A model generated the notes under the pieces. It was given only the letters and a program-made list of their open reading frames with translations. It had not been told where the DNA came from and searched no databases. A stretch of 64,000 nt of DNA, taken from NCBI GenBank assembly GCA_947495035.1, contig CANLXI010000002.1:62001-126000 (forward strand), given 5' to 3'. Below are positions 1 to 7,960 of this stretch, piece after piece (position 1 is the stretch's first letter; every line of letters begins with the position of its first letter). The position numbers and the translations under genes are program-made. Source of the DNA: an uncultured Granulosicoccus sp. (GTDB taxonomy: Bacteria; Pseudomonadota; Gammaproteobacteria; Granulosicoccales; Granulosicoccaceae).

Positions 1-1
1 G

Positions 2-1987
2 TCTGTTGCCGCGGCACCGTGGGCAGCCGTGGTCCATGCGGCGCCATCCTCCAGCGCGCCTGTCATCGAATCCGGTGCCGGCGCCAGCTCGGACACCGAG
101 GCAGCCGGCGATGACGAAGCCCGGGTGCAACGGCGTCTGCAGTTCAACGACGCACTGGACGCCCTGGCCAGTGGCAATCAGGCACGTTTCGATGCCCTGC
201 GGGTCGCTCTGGCGGATTATCCGCTGGCCAGCTATCTGGACTACGAACAACTGCAGCGGCAGTGGCGCGAGGTGGTTCCCGGTGGTACCGAGATCGATCA
301 GCTCAATGACTTCGAGCAACGCACCGGTGACAGCTCGCTGACTCGTCGTCTGACACGGGTTCTGCAGAAGCGTTTTGCAGACACCGAGCAGTGGAAGACC
401 TTCCTTGCCCTGGGCAAGTCTCGCCTGGCAAGCACGATGAACTGTGAGACCCTCAAGGCGCTGCGCGAAACCGGGCAACTCGATGGCTTTGACGAGCGAA
501 TCATCGAGCTGTGGGTCCAGCCGCGTACACACCGGGAACCGTGCAAGTCGATCCTCAGGGACATCGAGGCGCGGCATACGCCGCCGGTGCCGGCCATCTG
601 GGAACGCATCTATCAATCGATGGAATCCAACAAGCCGGAGTATGCCGAAGCCATGCTCCAGTACCTGGGGAGTCGGGATCGCAATCTGGTCAGAGGCTGG
701 ATCGATGCGGCCGAATCACCCCAGTCGTTCCTGCTCAGCGGCAAGCTTGACCGAGACACACAGCTGAATCGGCGCATCATCGCCGATCTGTTGCTGGACT
801 GGTCGCGCAAGGATACCCGAGCGGCCATCGGGCAATGGCTGCGCATTCGCGAGCGCTTCGGGTTCAGTGCCGATCGCCATTACGATACAAGTCGGGCACT
901 GGCCATGCGCGCCGCCTATCGGCGCATGCCTGAAGCGCATCAGTGGTTGCAAACCTTCACCGCACGCGCCGACGACCTGGAATTGCAGGAATGGCGGATT
1001 CGCACGGCTCTGCTGGCGGAAGACTGGCAGGCGGTGATCAACAGCATTGCACAACTGCCGCTCGAGGAACAGGAAGAGGATCACTGGGCCTACTGGCAGG
1101 CGAGGGCGCTGGAGCAGACGGGGCGTGAATCGGACGCCCGGACAATCTACAGCGAGCTGGCCGGCTTGCAGTCCTATCATGGATTTCTGGCTGCCGATCG
1201 CCTGCAGCTGGACTATTCAATCCGTGATGAGCCGATCGTGCCTGACGCAGATCTGCTTCGTCAACTGGCTGATGAGTCGGCTCTGGTCCGTGCACGAGAA
1301 TTCCATCATGTAGGGCTGACATCGGAGAGTCGTCGCGAATGGAACAACTGGGTGCGTGGTCGCAGCGAGTCCGAGCTGGCAGCAGCTGCCGTGCTGGGCA
1401 GCCGGTGGGGACTGCATGACCGAGCCATCTACGCAGCCGGTCTCAGCAATCATCGGCGAGCCATATCGCTGCGGTTTCCGTTGCTGTATCGCAGTGAAGT
1501 GGCCAGGGCATCGATGGACAATGCAATAGACCCTGCCTGGATCTTCGGGGTGATGCGACGCGAAAGCGCCTATATCCGGGATGTGCGCTCCAGTGCCGGT
1601 GCGATCGGACTGATGCAGCTGATGCCGCGAACGGCGCGTTACGTGGCAGGTTTGCAGGGCAAGAAGAACTGGCGAGGCGATCTGACCGAGTCGGGCACCA
1701 ACATCGAGTTCGGTACCTTCTATCTGCGCCATGTCATGGATCGGTTCAATGATCATCAGGTACTGGCAACCGCCAGCTACAACGCGGGACCGAGCCGGGT
1801 AGGCCAATGGCTGCAGGAGGGCAGCATGGATGCGGATATCTGGATAGACACGATTCCGTTTACCGAAACCCGACGTTATGTGCGGGCGGTGCTGGCCTAT
1901 GCGGCCATCTATGAACACCAGCTCAATGGCAGACCCCAGCGTCTGAGCAGCAAGCTGCTGCCGGTTCCGGCGGCCTCGGGTGTCTGA
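2..1987 (+). CDS. slt: Soluble lytic murein transglycosylase (Slt70-like), 5' end outside the window
   Basis: The reading frame is open from base 2, so the gene starts upstream. The first visible residues are small and hydrophobic and end in a VHA-AP-like site, which looks like the end of a signal peptide. The GTG at 29 is therefore unlikely to be the true start. The first 480 or so residues are helix-rich, as in the alpha-superhelical U and L domains of Slt70. The C-terminal SLT catalytic domain carries RRESAY with the catalytic Glu at codon 512 counted from base 29, then SAGAIGLMQLMP and ASYNAGP. Known role of the family: periplasmic cleavage of peptidoglycan glycan strands to 1,6-anhydromuropeptides. 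The next gene, bolA-like, lies 74 bases downstream on the same strand. Confidence 0.93.
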   Translation, partial: SVAAAPWAAVVHAAPSSSAPVIESGAGASSDTEAAGDDEARVQRRLQFNDALDALASGNQARFDALRVALADYPLASYLDYEQLQRQWREVVPGGTEIDQLNDFEQRTGDSSLTRRLTRVLQKRFADTEQWKTFLALGKSRLASTMNCETLKALRETGQLDGFDERIIELWVQPRTHREPCKSILRDIEARHTPPVPAIWERIYQSMESNKPEYAEAMLQYLGSRDRNLVRGWIDAAESPQSFLLSGKLDRDTQLNRRIIADLLLDWSRKDTRAAIGQWLRIRERFGFSADRHYDTSRALAMRAAYRRMPEAHQWLQTFTARADDLELQEWRIRTALLAEDWQAVINSIAQLPLEEQEEDHWAYWQARALEQTGRESDARTIYSELAGLQSYHGFLAADRLQLDYSIRDEPIVPDADLLRQLADESALVRAREFHHVGLTSESRREWNNWVRGRSESELAAAAVLGSRWGLHDRAIYAAGLSNHRRAISLRFPLLYRSEVARASMDNAIDPAWIFGVMRRESAYIRDVRSSAGAIGLMQLMPRTARYVAGLQGKKNWRGDLTESGTNIEFGTFYLRHVMDRFNDHQVLATASYNAGPSRVGQWLQEGSMDADIWIDTIPFTETRRYVRAVLAYAAIYEHQLNGRPQRLSSKLLPVPAASGV

Positions 1988-2061
1988 GGTCCCGGGCATG
2001 GTTGCCCCCATGATCTGTCATTGCAGCTATGATGGCGAGCTTTCCGAGGGGAATTCAGACC

Positions 2062-2388
2062 ATGAGCACGGCTGACAAGATCAACGACATCCTGGTGGAG
2101 GCCCTCGCCCCCGTCAGGCTCGATATTCTGAACGAAAGCCATATGCACAATGTACCACCGGGCTCGGAAAGTCATTTCAAGCTGGTGATCGTCAGCCGGG
2201 AGTTCGACGGGCGCAATCTGGTGGCCAGGCACCGGATGGTCAACAAGTTGCTGGCCGAACAGCTGCAGAACGGCATTCATGCGCTGAGCATGCATACGCA
2301 TACGCCGGAGGAATGGGATGCCAGAGGTGGACAGGTGCCGGACTCACCGCCCTGCCTGGGTGGCAAGGCAAGGGAGAACGAGCAGTAG
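2062..2388 (+). CDS. bolA: BolA-family protein
   Basis: A 108-residue protein with the BolA core: an N-terminal helix, the SHMHNVPPGSESHFK segment with conserved His residues, and a C-terminal helix ending in ALSMHTHTPEEW. The start at 2062 is chosen because a GAGGGG ribosome-binding site lies at 2046-2051; the in-frame ATG at 2029 lies before that site and outside the conserved domain. BolA proteins bind monothiol glutaredoxins and [2Fe-2S] clusters, and some act as transcriptional regulators of envelope genes. The C-terminal 18 residues, including a PPC segment, extend beyond the usual fold. In many gammaproteobacteria a BolA paralogue (ibaG) sits between mlaB and murA; that slot is filled differently here. 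Confidence 0.93.
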   Translation: MSTADKINDILVEALAPVRLDILNESHMHNVPPGSESHFKLVIVSREFDGRNLVARHRMVNKLLAEQLQNGIHALSMHTHTPEEWDARGGQVPDSPPCLGGKARENEQ

Positions 2389-2414
2389 CCTGATCGTCAA
2401 TCGTCAATTACGCT

Positions 2415-2456
2415 GAATCTCACGCAGCAAATCTCACGCAGTCGATTTCGCGCAGT
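2415..2456. repeat. Three tandem 14-bp direct repeats
   Basis: AATCTCACGCAG occurs at 2416-2427 and 2430-2441, followed by the variant GATTTCGCGCAG at 2444-2455, giving a regular 14-bp period. The repeats lie in the 102-bp gap between the 3' ends of the convergent bolA-like and metallophosphoesterase genes, so a promoter role is unlikely. Function is unknown. Confidence 0.75.
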
Positions 2457-2490
2457 GAATCCGGCTACCTGAATACCGCGCAGCGGTTAT

Positions 2491-4266
2491 TCACAGGGAA
2501 AATCGCTGGCGCGGTTGCCGGTAGTCCAGTGTGATGGTTGTCGGCTGACCGGGAATCGAACGCGCCAGAAACTGCCCCAGACCACCAAGAAACACCTGCA
2601 GGAAGTCAGCCTGTGTCGTGCGACCCGCAGCGCCGAGGTCGGCAAACCGGTCGATCAGAAAGCGGTAGATTTGCAGATGCTCGATCCGGAAGAAACTGCA
2701 AGCCTGGTAGCCCGCCTGACGCAGGCAGTACCAGTCGCTGATCAGATCAAGAAGCCGGCAGTCCTGCAGCTCTGTCAGGGCCAGTCCTTGCTGTTCGCAC
2801 AGGCGCTGCAAGGCCTCCTGTGCCGCCGTCGATTGCACTGTCGTCAGTGTGCCGTAATGCAATGGTCGGGATGCGTGTCGCTGTGCCAGCAGAAAAGTGG
2901 CTAGCTCTGCGGCATGGCTGGTCTGCACCGCCTCAGCCAGCTCGGTTGGCCAGTGCTTCGGCAGATAATGCGCCACGACCCGGCAGCTCATCCGTTGATG
3001 CAGAAACTCACCGTAACGGCTTGCCGACAGGGCCCGGTCCGGCGCCATCCCCGTGGCCCGGCATTCAGCGCGATAATAATCGAGCAGATCCGGGTTCAAC
3101 GGCATGTCGTTCAGCGGCACGGTTTCCAGTAGCAGGGAGTCCGGACCGGTATGGATGACCTGATAGGCTGCCGGAAAGCTTGCACTCGAGGGCACCGCCA
3201 CATCAGTCAGATGCCGATCTTCACGCTGCAGGCTGCGATGGCCATTGACATGCAGATGCCCGCCGAAATGCAACTGCAGCCCCGCGTCGAGCAGTGCGCT
3301 GGCAACATCGGCAGACGGGCGACGTCGGCGCATGTCGGTCTGCCCGAACAAGCGCCCTTCCAGGTCACTGTGATCGTCGAAGGGGTCCATCAGGGGATAA
3401 TGCGAGAATCCCAGCAACTGCTTGTCCTGTGCCGCGGCGCGCTGGCAGACATCCTTGATCCAGGGCAGCAGATGCGGGCGGTTGCGCAATACGGCATTCC
3501 AGCCGGCATCGCTGCTGTCGTGAAAGGCCTTCTTTCGGGTGACGTCCCGTTGACCGTTGCGTGGTTCGAAGACATTGGCATCGATCATCAACAGCCACAA
3601 GCCGGGGACGGGTTCGATCAGGTAGGAGGCGTCGATCAGCTGGCGTTGCACCTGGCCATCAGCGGACCAGGCCGTGTACTGCCGCGCTTCCACCTCGCCA
3701 CGGGCGCCGAACGGCGTTTCCCAGTGCAGATGCTCATCGCGCGGAAACAGAGCGAAGTCAGCCATGGTCTCCAAGGCTTCGGGTGTGCCCTGACAATACA
3801 TGGCCGGTGTCAGAACGGCATCGGCTTCCGTGGCTGCGATCGCCGGATCGCTGCTGACCAGTACCGTCTCTGCCGGTGTTCTGACGAAGCGGGTGGACTG
3901 ATGCTTGCCATGGGGGCCGTAGCAATCATGATTTCCCGGTATGGCGTAGAAGGCCATGCCATGTTCCTGCCGATAGGCAAGCAGCAGGCTGCGCAAGCGT
4001 CGGTTGGCCTCGGCCTGGCCATCATCGGTGTAGTCGCCCAGCAAGATCACATGCCGGATTCCGCGTTGCCGGATGTCTTCCAGCGCCGTGATCAGGGCAG
4101 ACTTGCTTTCATTGAAGACCCGTGAGGAGCGGCGTGAATCGTGCCAGCTTCTCAGCGTAGCGGACCGTCCCGCCAGCGCGCGGCTCTTGAGACCGTAATC
4201 ACTGTCCATATCGTGACAGTGGGCATCGGCGATGACAGCAATGGCCATCTGCTCGGAACTGTTCAT
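2491..4266 (-). CDS. Calcineurin-like metallophosphoesterase
   Basis: The full set of binuclear metallophosphoesterase motifs is visible in order: DAH near the N terminus (IADAHCHD), GD (LLGDYTDD), GNHD (IPGNHDCYG), a later H (GFSHYPLMD) and GHLH (FGGHLHVNGH). The C-terminal half, about 230 residues, has no recognised domain. The start at 4266 (MNSSEQ) is preferred because the residues upstream of it are proline- and arginine-rich without domain character; 4248 (MAIAVI) is an alternative. No signal peptide is evident with these starts, so a cytoplasmic enzyme is likely. Substrate unknown. It diverges from the glycosyltransferase at 4501 and could be linked to the surface-glycan cluster, but position is the only evidence. 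Confidence 0.85.
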   Translation of the reverse strand: MNSSEQMAIAVIADAHCHDMDSDYGLKSRALAGRSATLRSWHDSRRSSRVFNESKSALITALEDIRQRGIRHVILLGDYTDDGQAEANRRLRSLLLAYRQEHGMAFYAIPGNHDCYGPHGKHQSTRFVRTPAETVLVSSDPAIAATEADAVLTPAMYCQGTPEALETMADFALFPRDEHLHWETPFGARGEVEARQYTAWSADGQVQRQLIDASYLIEPVPGLWLLMIDANVFEPRNGQRDVTRKKAFHDSSDAGWNAVLRNRPHLLPWIKDVCQRAAAQDKQLLGFSHYPLMDPFDDHSDLEGRLFGQTDMRRRRPSADVASALLDAGLQLHFGGHLHVNGHRSLQREDRHLTDVAVPSSASFPAAYQVIHTGPDSLLLETVPLNDMPLNPDLLDYYRAECRATGMAPDRALSASRYGEFLHQRMSCRVVAHYLPKHWPTELAEAVQTSHAAELATFLLAQRHASRPLHYGTLTTVQSTAAQEALQRLCEQQGLALTELQDCRLLDLISDWYCLRQAGYQACSFFRIEHLQIYRFLIDRFADLGAAGRTTQADFLQVFLGGLGQFLARSIPGQPTTITLDYRQPRQRFSL

Positions 4267-4500
4267 GGGGATATCGGGCGGGGCAGGTCGGACAGGAGGC
4301 ATGCCGGTATCGTGGCAGGGTTGCAGCATCGACGGTATTGCACGACATCGCAGTGTACGGCATTCCTTCGGTAGTATGGATACCGGGACCGGTGCCGTTC
4401 CACTGGTCTCTCCAATCCGCCGCTCAATCCCGCCAGTCAACCCCGTTTCTCAATCCCACTTTTCAACGCCGCCCTTCAGGAAACCCAGCCGCAAAGCCGC

Positions 4501-5619
4501 ATGAAGAAGATTGCCTTTTATGCACCGCTGAAGCCAGCCGGGCACCCCGTGCCGTCCGGCGATCGATTGATGGCGCGACAACTGATCGGACTGCTTGAAC
4601 AGGCAGCGTGTGAAGTGGACGTGGCCTCGGAACAGCGCGCTTTCCTGCGAGATGCGCATGACCAGGCAGCATTGCAGGCGCTGCAACAGTCGTGTGAGCG
4701 GGAAGTGCAGCGGTTGACGCGGCAGTGGCAGGAACACGGTGCGCCGGATGCCTGGTTCTGTTACCACCCCTATTACAAGTCGCCGGATCTCATCGGACCG
4801 GTTCTGTGCCAGGCCTTTGATGTGCCCTACGTCACGGCCGAGGCCAGTCTGTCGGCACGGCGCAACGAAGGTCTCTGGGCAGACATGCAGGAGCGGGTGC
4901 GGGAGGCCATCGAGCTGGCCGCGGTCAATCTGTGTTTCACCCGCAGAGACAGGCTGGGCCTGCAGGCGGCAGCCCCGAAGGCTCGACTGGCGGACCTGCA
5001 GCCCTTCATCGATACACAAGCATTCACCACAGAGCTCAACGGGCATGATCCGCATCATCTGGTTGCAGTTGCCATGATGCGCGGCGGTGACAAGCTGCAC
5101 AGCTATCAGCATCTGGCCTCGGCACTGCAGAGCCTGCTGCATCTGCCGTGGCAGCTGTCCATTGTCGGCGACGGACCCCTGCAGGCCGATGTCCGCCAGC
5201 TGTTCAGCGCCATACCGGACACGCGCATTCACTGGCACGGTCAGTTGGAACCGGCCGCCATTGCGCAGCTGTTTGCCCGCTGCGGTCTGTATGTATGGCC
5301 CGGCTGCGGTGAGGCCTATGGACTGGCGTATCTGGAGGCTCAGGCGGCAGGTCTGCCGGTGGTTGCCTATCGGACTGCCGGTGTGCCGGAAGTGGTGTGC
5401 GATCGGCAGGGTGGCGTTCTGACGCCTCCGGCCGACGCTACGGCCTACGCAGCGGCGATCGGGAGGCTGCTGTCGGATACGGCCCTGCAACAGCGCATGG
5501 CCGTCGCGGCAACCGAGCGTGTGCAGCGTGAACACAGCACTCAGGCGGCTGTCAGAACCCTGCAGACCCTGTTGCAAGGTCATCTGTGGGATGACCATCA
5601 AGCGGACGCAAGATCATGA
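4501..5619 (+). CDS. Glycosyltransferase, GT4-like (GT-B fold)
   Basis: A 372-residue protein with the two Rossmann halves of a GT-B enzyme. The N-terminal half opens with KKIAFYAPLKP and a GDRLMARQL acceptor-side motif. The C-terminal half has SIVGDGPL and the retaining GT4 signature G-EAYGLAYLEAQAAGLPVV followed by GVPEVV, where the Glu residues contact the nucleotide-sugar donor. Family role: transfer of a sugar from an activated donor to a glycan or lipid acceptor on the cytoplasmic face. Its stop overlaps the start of the deacetylase-like gene (ATGA at 5616-5619), implying translational coupling. It opens the accessory glycan cluster. Donor and acceptor cannot be read from the sequence. 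Confidence 0.9.
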   Translation: MKKIAFYAPLKPAGHPVPSGDRLMARQLIGLLEQAACEVDVASEQRAFLRDAHDQAALQALQQSCEREVQRLTRQWQEHGAPDAWFCYHPYYKSPDLIGPVLCQAFDVPYVTAEASLSARRNEGLWADMQERVREAIELAAVNLCFTRRDRLGLQAAAPKARLADLQPFIDTQAFTTELNGHDPHHLVAVAMMRGGDKLHSYQHLASALQSLLHLPWQLSIVGDGPLQADVRQLFSAIPDTRIHWHGQLEPAAIAQLFARCGLYVWPGCGEAYGLAYLEAQAAGLPVVAYRTAGVPEVVCDRQGGVLTPPADATAYAAAIGRLLSDTALQQRMAVAATERVQREHSTQAAVRTLQTLLQGHLWDDHQADARS

Positions 5620-6596
5620 GCGATGCACGAACCGGAGTACCACGCCCTGTGAGTGAAGGATGCGATGCTGACAGAGAGGGTTCGGCTACGATCCGGCCTT
5701 CCGCTCCGGCTGTGAACGGTCTGGCAGAGGGACGAGTGAGTCGCGCGGCCTGCCAGGCGTTGAATGATGCCCTGCAATGGCGTCAGGACAGCGGCAGACC
5801 GGTACGCCTGTGGCTGCGCGATGATGATGCCGTGCAGCCCGGTGAGGCACTCGATCGCCTGTTGAACATGACGCAGGCGCAGGGTATTCCGCTGACCCTG
5901 GCCGTCATACCCGCCTTCTCCGGGGCAGCGCTGGCGCAGCGCCTGCAGCCCTTGCCAACGGTGGAGGTTGCGGTACATGGCTGGGCTCATATGAATCATG
6001 CCGCTGCCACCGAGAAGAAACAGGAACTGGGCAGGCAACGCCCCCTGGAGCAGACCTGCGCGGAATTGCAGCGTGGCCTGCAGCATCTGCAGCAATGGCA
6101 CGGGGCGCAATGCCTGCCATTGCTGGTGCCGCCCTGGAACCGGATAGCGGCCTCACTGATACCCAGGCTGTCGTCGATCGGTTTTCGGGCGGTATCCACC
6201 TTCGCCGATATCCGTTTCGAGTCGATGCCGATGCTCAATACCCATGTGGATATCATCGACTGGAAAGGCAGTCGTGCAAAGCCTCAGGAAGAGCGCGACG
6301 GGCGCCGCGTCGCCGCTGATGAGGCCGCCGCACGCACGCAGGCTCGCAGCACCCGAGACGCGGATGAACTGTTTGCCGAACTGACGGCCCGCCTGCTTGC
6401 CGGTTGCGACATCACCGGGCTGTTGACCCACCATCTGGTGCATGAGCCGCCGGCCTGGCACTTTCTCGAACAGTTGTTCGAACTGACCTCGCGGCACCCC
6501 ATCGTGCAGTGGACAGCTGCCAGTCATCTGCTCTCAGCCGAGTTCCCAGATCCAGGATTTCCAGGCCAGCAACAGGCCACCGTCCCTGGCCTGTGA
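5616..6596 (+). CDS. Polysaccharide deacetylase-like protein, copy 1
   Basis: The protein has a variant NodB-homology core. A triple Asp (D69-D71 in LRDDDAV) stands for motif 1, HGWAHMNH with H121, H125 and H128 for motif 2, and VPPWN (172-175) for motif 3. Family role: metal-dependent removal of N- or O-acetyl groups from polysaccharides. The first 50 or so residues are a low-complexity extension; internal Met or Val codons could be alternative starts, but the ATGA overlap with the upstream glycosyltransferase supports 5616. The 3' end overlaps the convergent glycosyltransferase by 63 bases (6534-6596). The same motifs recur in the protein encoded at 20935, so this is one of two paralogues. 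No signal peptide is seen, so it may act on cytoplasmic intermediates. Confidence 0.82.
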   Translation: MSDARTGVPRPVSEGCDADREGSATIRPSAPAVNGLAEGRVSRAACQALNDALQWRQDSGRPVRLWLRDDDAVQPGEALDRLLNMTQAQGIPLTLAVIPAFSGAALAQRLQPLPTVEVAVHGWAHMNHAAATEKKQELGRQRPLEQTCAELQRGLQHLQQWHGAQCLPLLVPPWNRIAASLIPRLSSIGFRAVSTFADIRFESMPMLNTHVDIIDWKGSRAKPQEERDGRRVAADEAAARTQARSTRDADELFAELTARLLAGCDITGLLTHHLVHEPPAWHFLEQLFELTSRHPIVQWTAASHLLSAEFPDPGFPGQQQATVPGL

Positions 6597-7511
6597 CTCG
6601 CGGCACCAGCGCTGAACCTCGTCAATGGCCGTGTCTTGCGGCAGGGAACCGGCAACCAGCCCGGCATCGGCCAGTGTCACGGGCCCCCCGCGTGCCATCA
6701 GCGTGAAGATCAGAGGGCCGGTGGTCCACCAGACGGGGGCGCCGGGCATCTCGGCGACCACCTCATCGAGCACGCTCAGCAGACGGCTGAATACCGGATG
6801 TCCGGGCGGGGACAGCAATACGGCATTGGACAACAGTACACCGCCCTTGCCGGTGTTTCTGGGAATGTCCTCGGCCAGTGCTGCCAGACCTGTCATCGGT
6901 GACAGATCATGGAAGCCGAGGTCGTTGCGGGCCGGGTACCAGTCACAGTCGAGATAGATGCCACCGCGCTGTTGCAGCAGAAAATAACGGGCTACATCCA
7001 CTGCACCCGGCAGGTTGCCGAGTTCGACCAGATGCCGATACAACGGCAGCTGCTCAAGGCCGATGTGCTGCAGATCGTCTTCCCGCCACAGCCTGTAGTC
7101 ATAACCCTGTTGCCGTGCATGCGCGCGCCAGGCCTCGGTTGCCAGCGGTGGTGCCTGATCGCCGATCCAGATCTGATGAATGCAGCGCGGTACGGCCTCG
7201 CTCTGTGCCTGGCAGAACCGGCGACGCTCGTCGCTGTCGAACTGCGTGTAGCGCTCCAGCGTGCCGGTTTCGGGGACCAGATGATACTGATAGCCGACAC
7301 GACGCACGATATCGCGTTCAGCCTTGGCAAGCTTCAGCTGCGCCGATACCAGTGTGCGTGGCAGGCCCAGAGAGGTCATCTGTCCCAGTTCACGAATATC
7401 CGGATCGGACTGCAGTTGCGCCAGTGCTTCCCGGGCTGCCTGCAGTTCCCCGGCGACACGCAGGCTCGCTGCGGCTTTCAGAGCTTCCTTCAATTGACGC
7501 CTGCTTGACAT
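6534..7511 (-). CDS. DXD-type sugar transferase (GT32 / OCH1-like)
   Basis: A 325-residue protein with IPRCIHQIWIG, a WREDD segment and GAVDVARYFLLQQRGGIYLDCDWY. This is the signature of the Gly_transf_sug family, with the metal-binding DxD (DCD) at about residues 187-189. A helical stretch of about 90 residues precedes the catalytic part. Family role: GT-A fold transfer of hexoses in capsule, LPS or toxin modification. It is the only minus-strand gene inside the cluster, and its 3' end overlaps the deacetylase gene tail to tail, so the two transcripts are complementary over 63 bases. The upstream 449 bases are non-coding and could hold its promoter. Confidence 0.85.
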   Translation of the reverse strand: MSSRRQLKEALKAAASLRVAGELQAAREALAQLQSDPDIRELGQMTSLGLPRTLVSAQLKLAKAERDIVRRVGYQYHLVPETGTLERYTQFDSDERRRFCQAQSEAVPRCIHQIWIGDQAPPLATEAWRAHARQQGYDYRLWREDDLQHIGLEQLPLYRHLVELGNLPGAVDVARYFLLQQRGGIYLDCDWYPARNDLGFHDLSPMTGLAALAEDIPRNTGKGGVLLSNAVLLSPPGHPVFSRLLSVLDEVVAEMPGAPVWWTTGPLIFTLMARGGPVTLADAGLVAGSLPQDTAIDEVQRWCRESQARDGGLLLAWKSWIWELG

Positions 7512-7960
7512 GAGTTCTCGCTACACTGACTGAAGGTCGGAGCATACACGTGGGACAGCGCGCCGGCCCGAAGGTGCCCGCGGCGGACCGTGGCGCAGTC
7601 TTGCATCCCCTCGATGAAGCTATGGTCGAGTCCGAGTGTCGAAGGCGTACAAGAACGGCGCTCGGTGGTTTGTCATTCAATCTTGCCGGCTGCTCGCCGT
7701 TGAGTTGAGTGACAGCAACATTTATGAGCCGGATATGGGTTATCGTGATAGACATGTACCAATGCAGACAGTCCATGGTCAGTCCTGACCCCGTGGCAGG
7801 CGAGGCCGATCAGCGCAGGGTAACCGCAAGCCCGCATGAAGGCCATGGTGCATGGACATGACGACTGTGGCAGGATCTGTCTGTGCAGGCAGTAAGGTAC
7901 CGTGGCCCGGCAAGCTGGCTCGGATCGGATGTTCCCTTTTGATGAAAGGCCAGTAACACT
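7512..7960. other. Non-coding gap between divergent genes
   Basis: This 449-bp stretch separates the minus-strand sugar transferase from the plus-strand ABC importer operon, so both promoters should lie here. I see no convincing coding frame. TTGAGT, 17 bases and TATGAG form a weak promoter-like pair near 7703-7731 on the plus strand, too poor to call. No strong terminator or long inverted repeat was seen. Confidence 0.5.
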
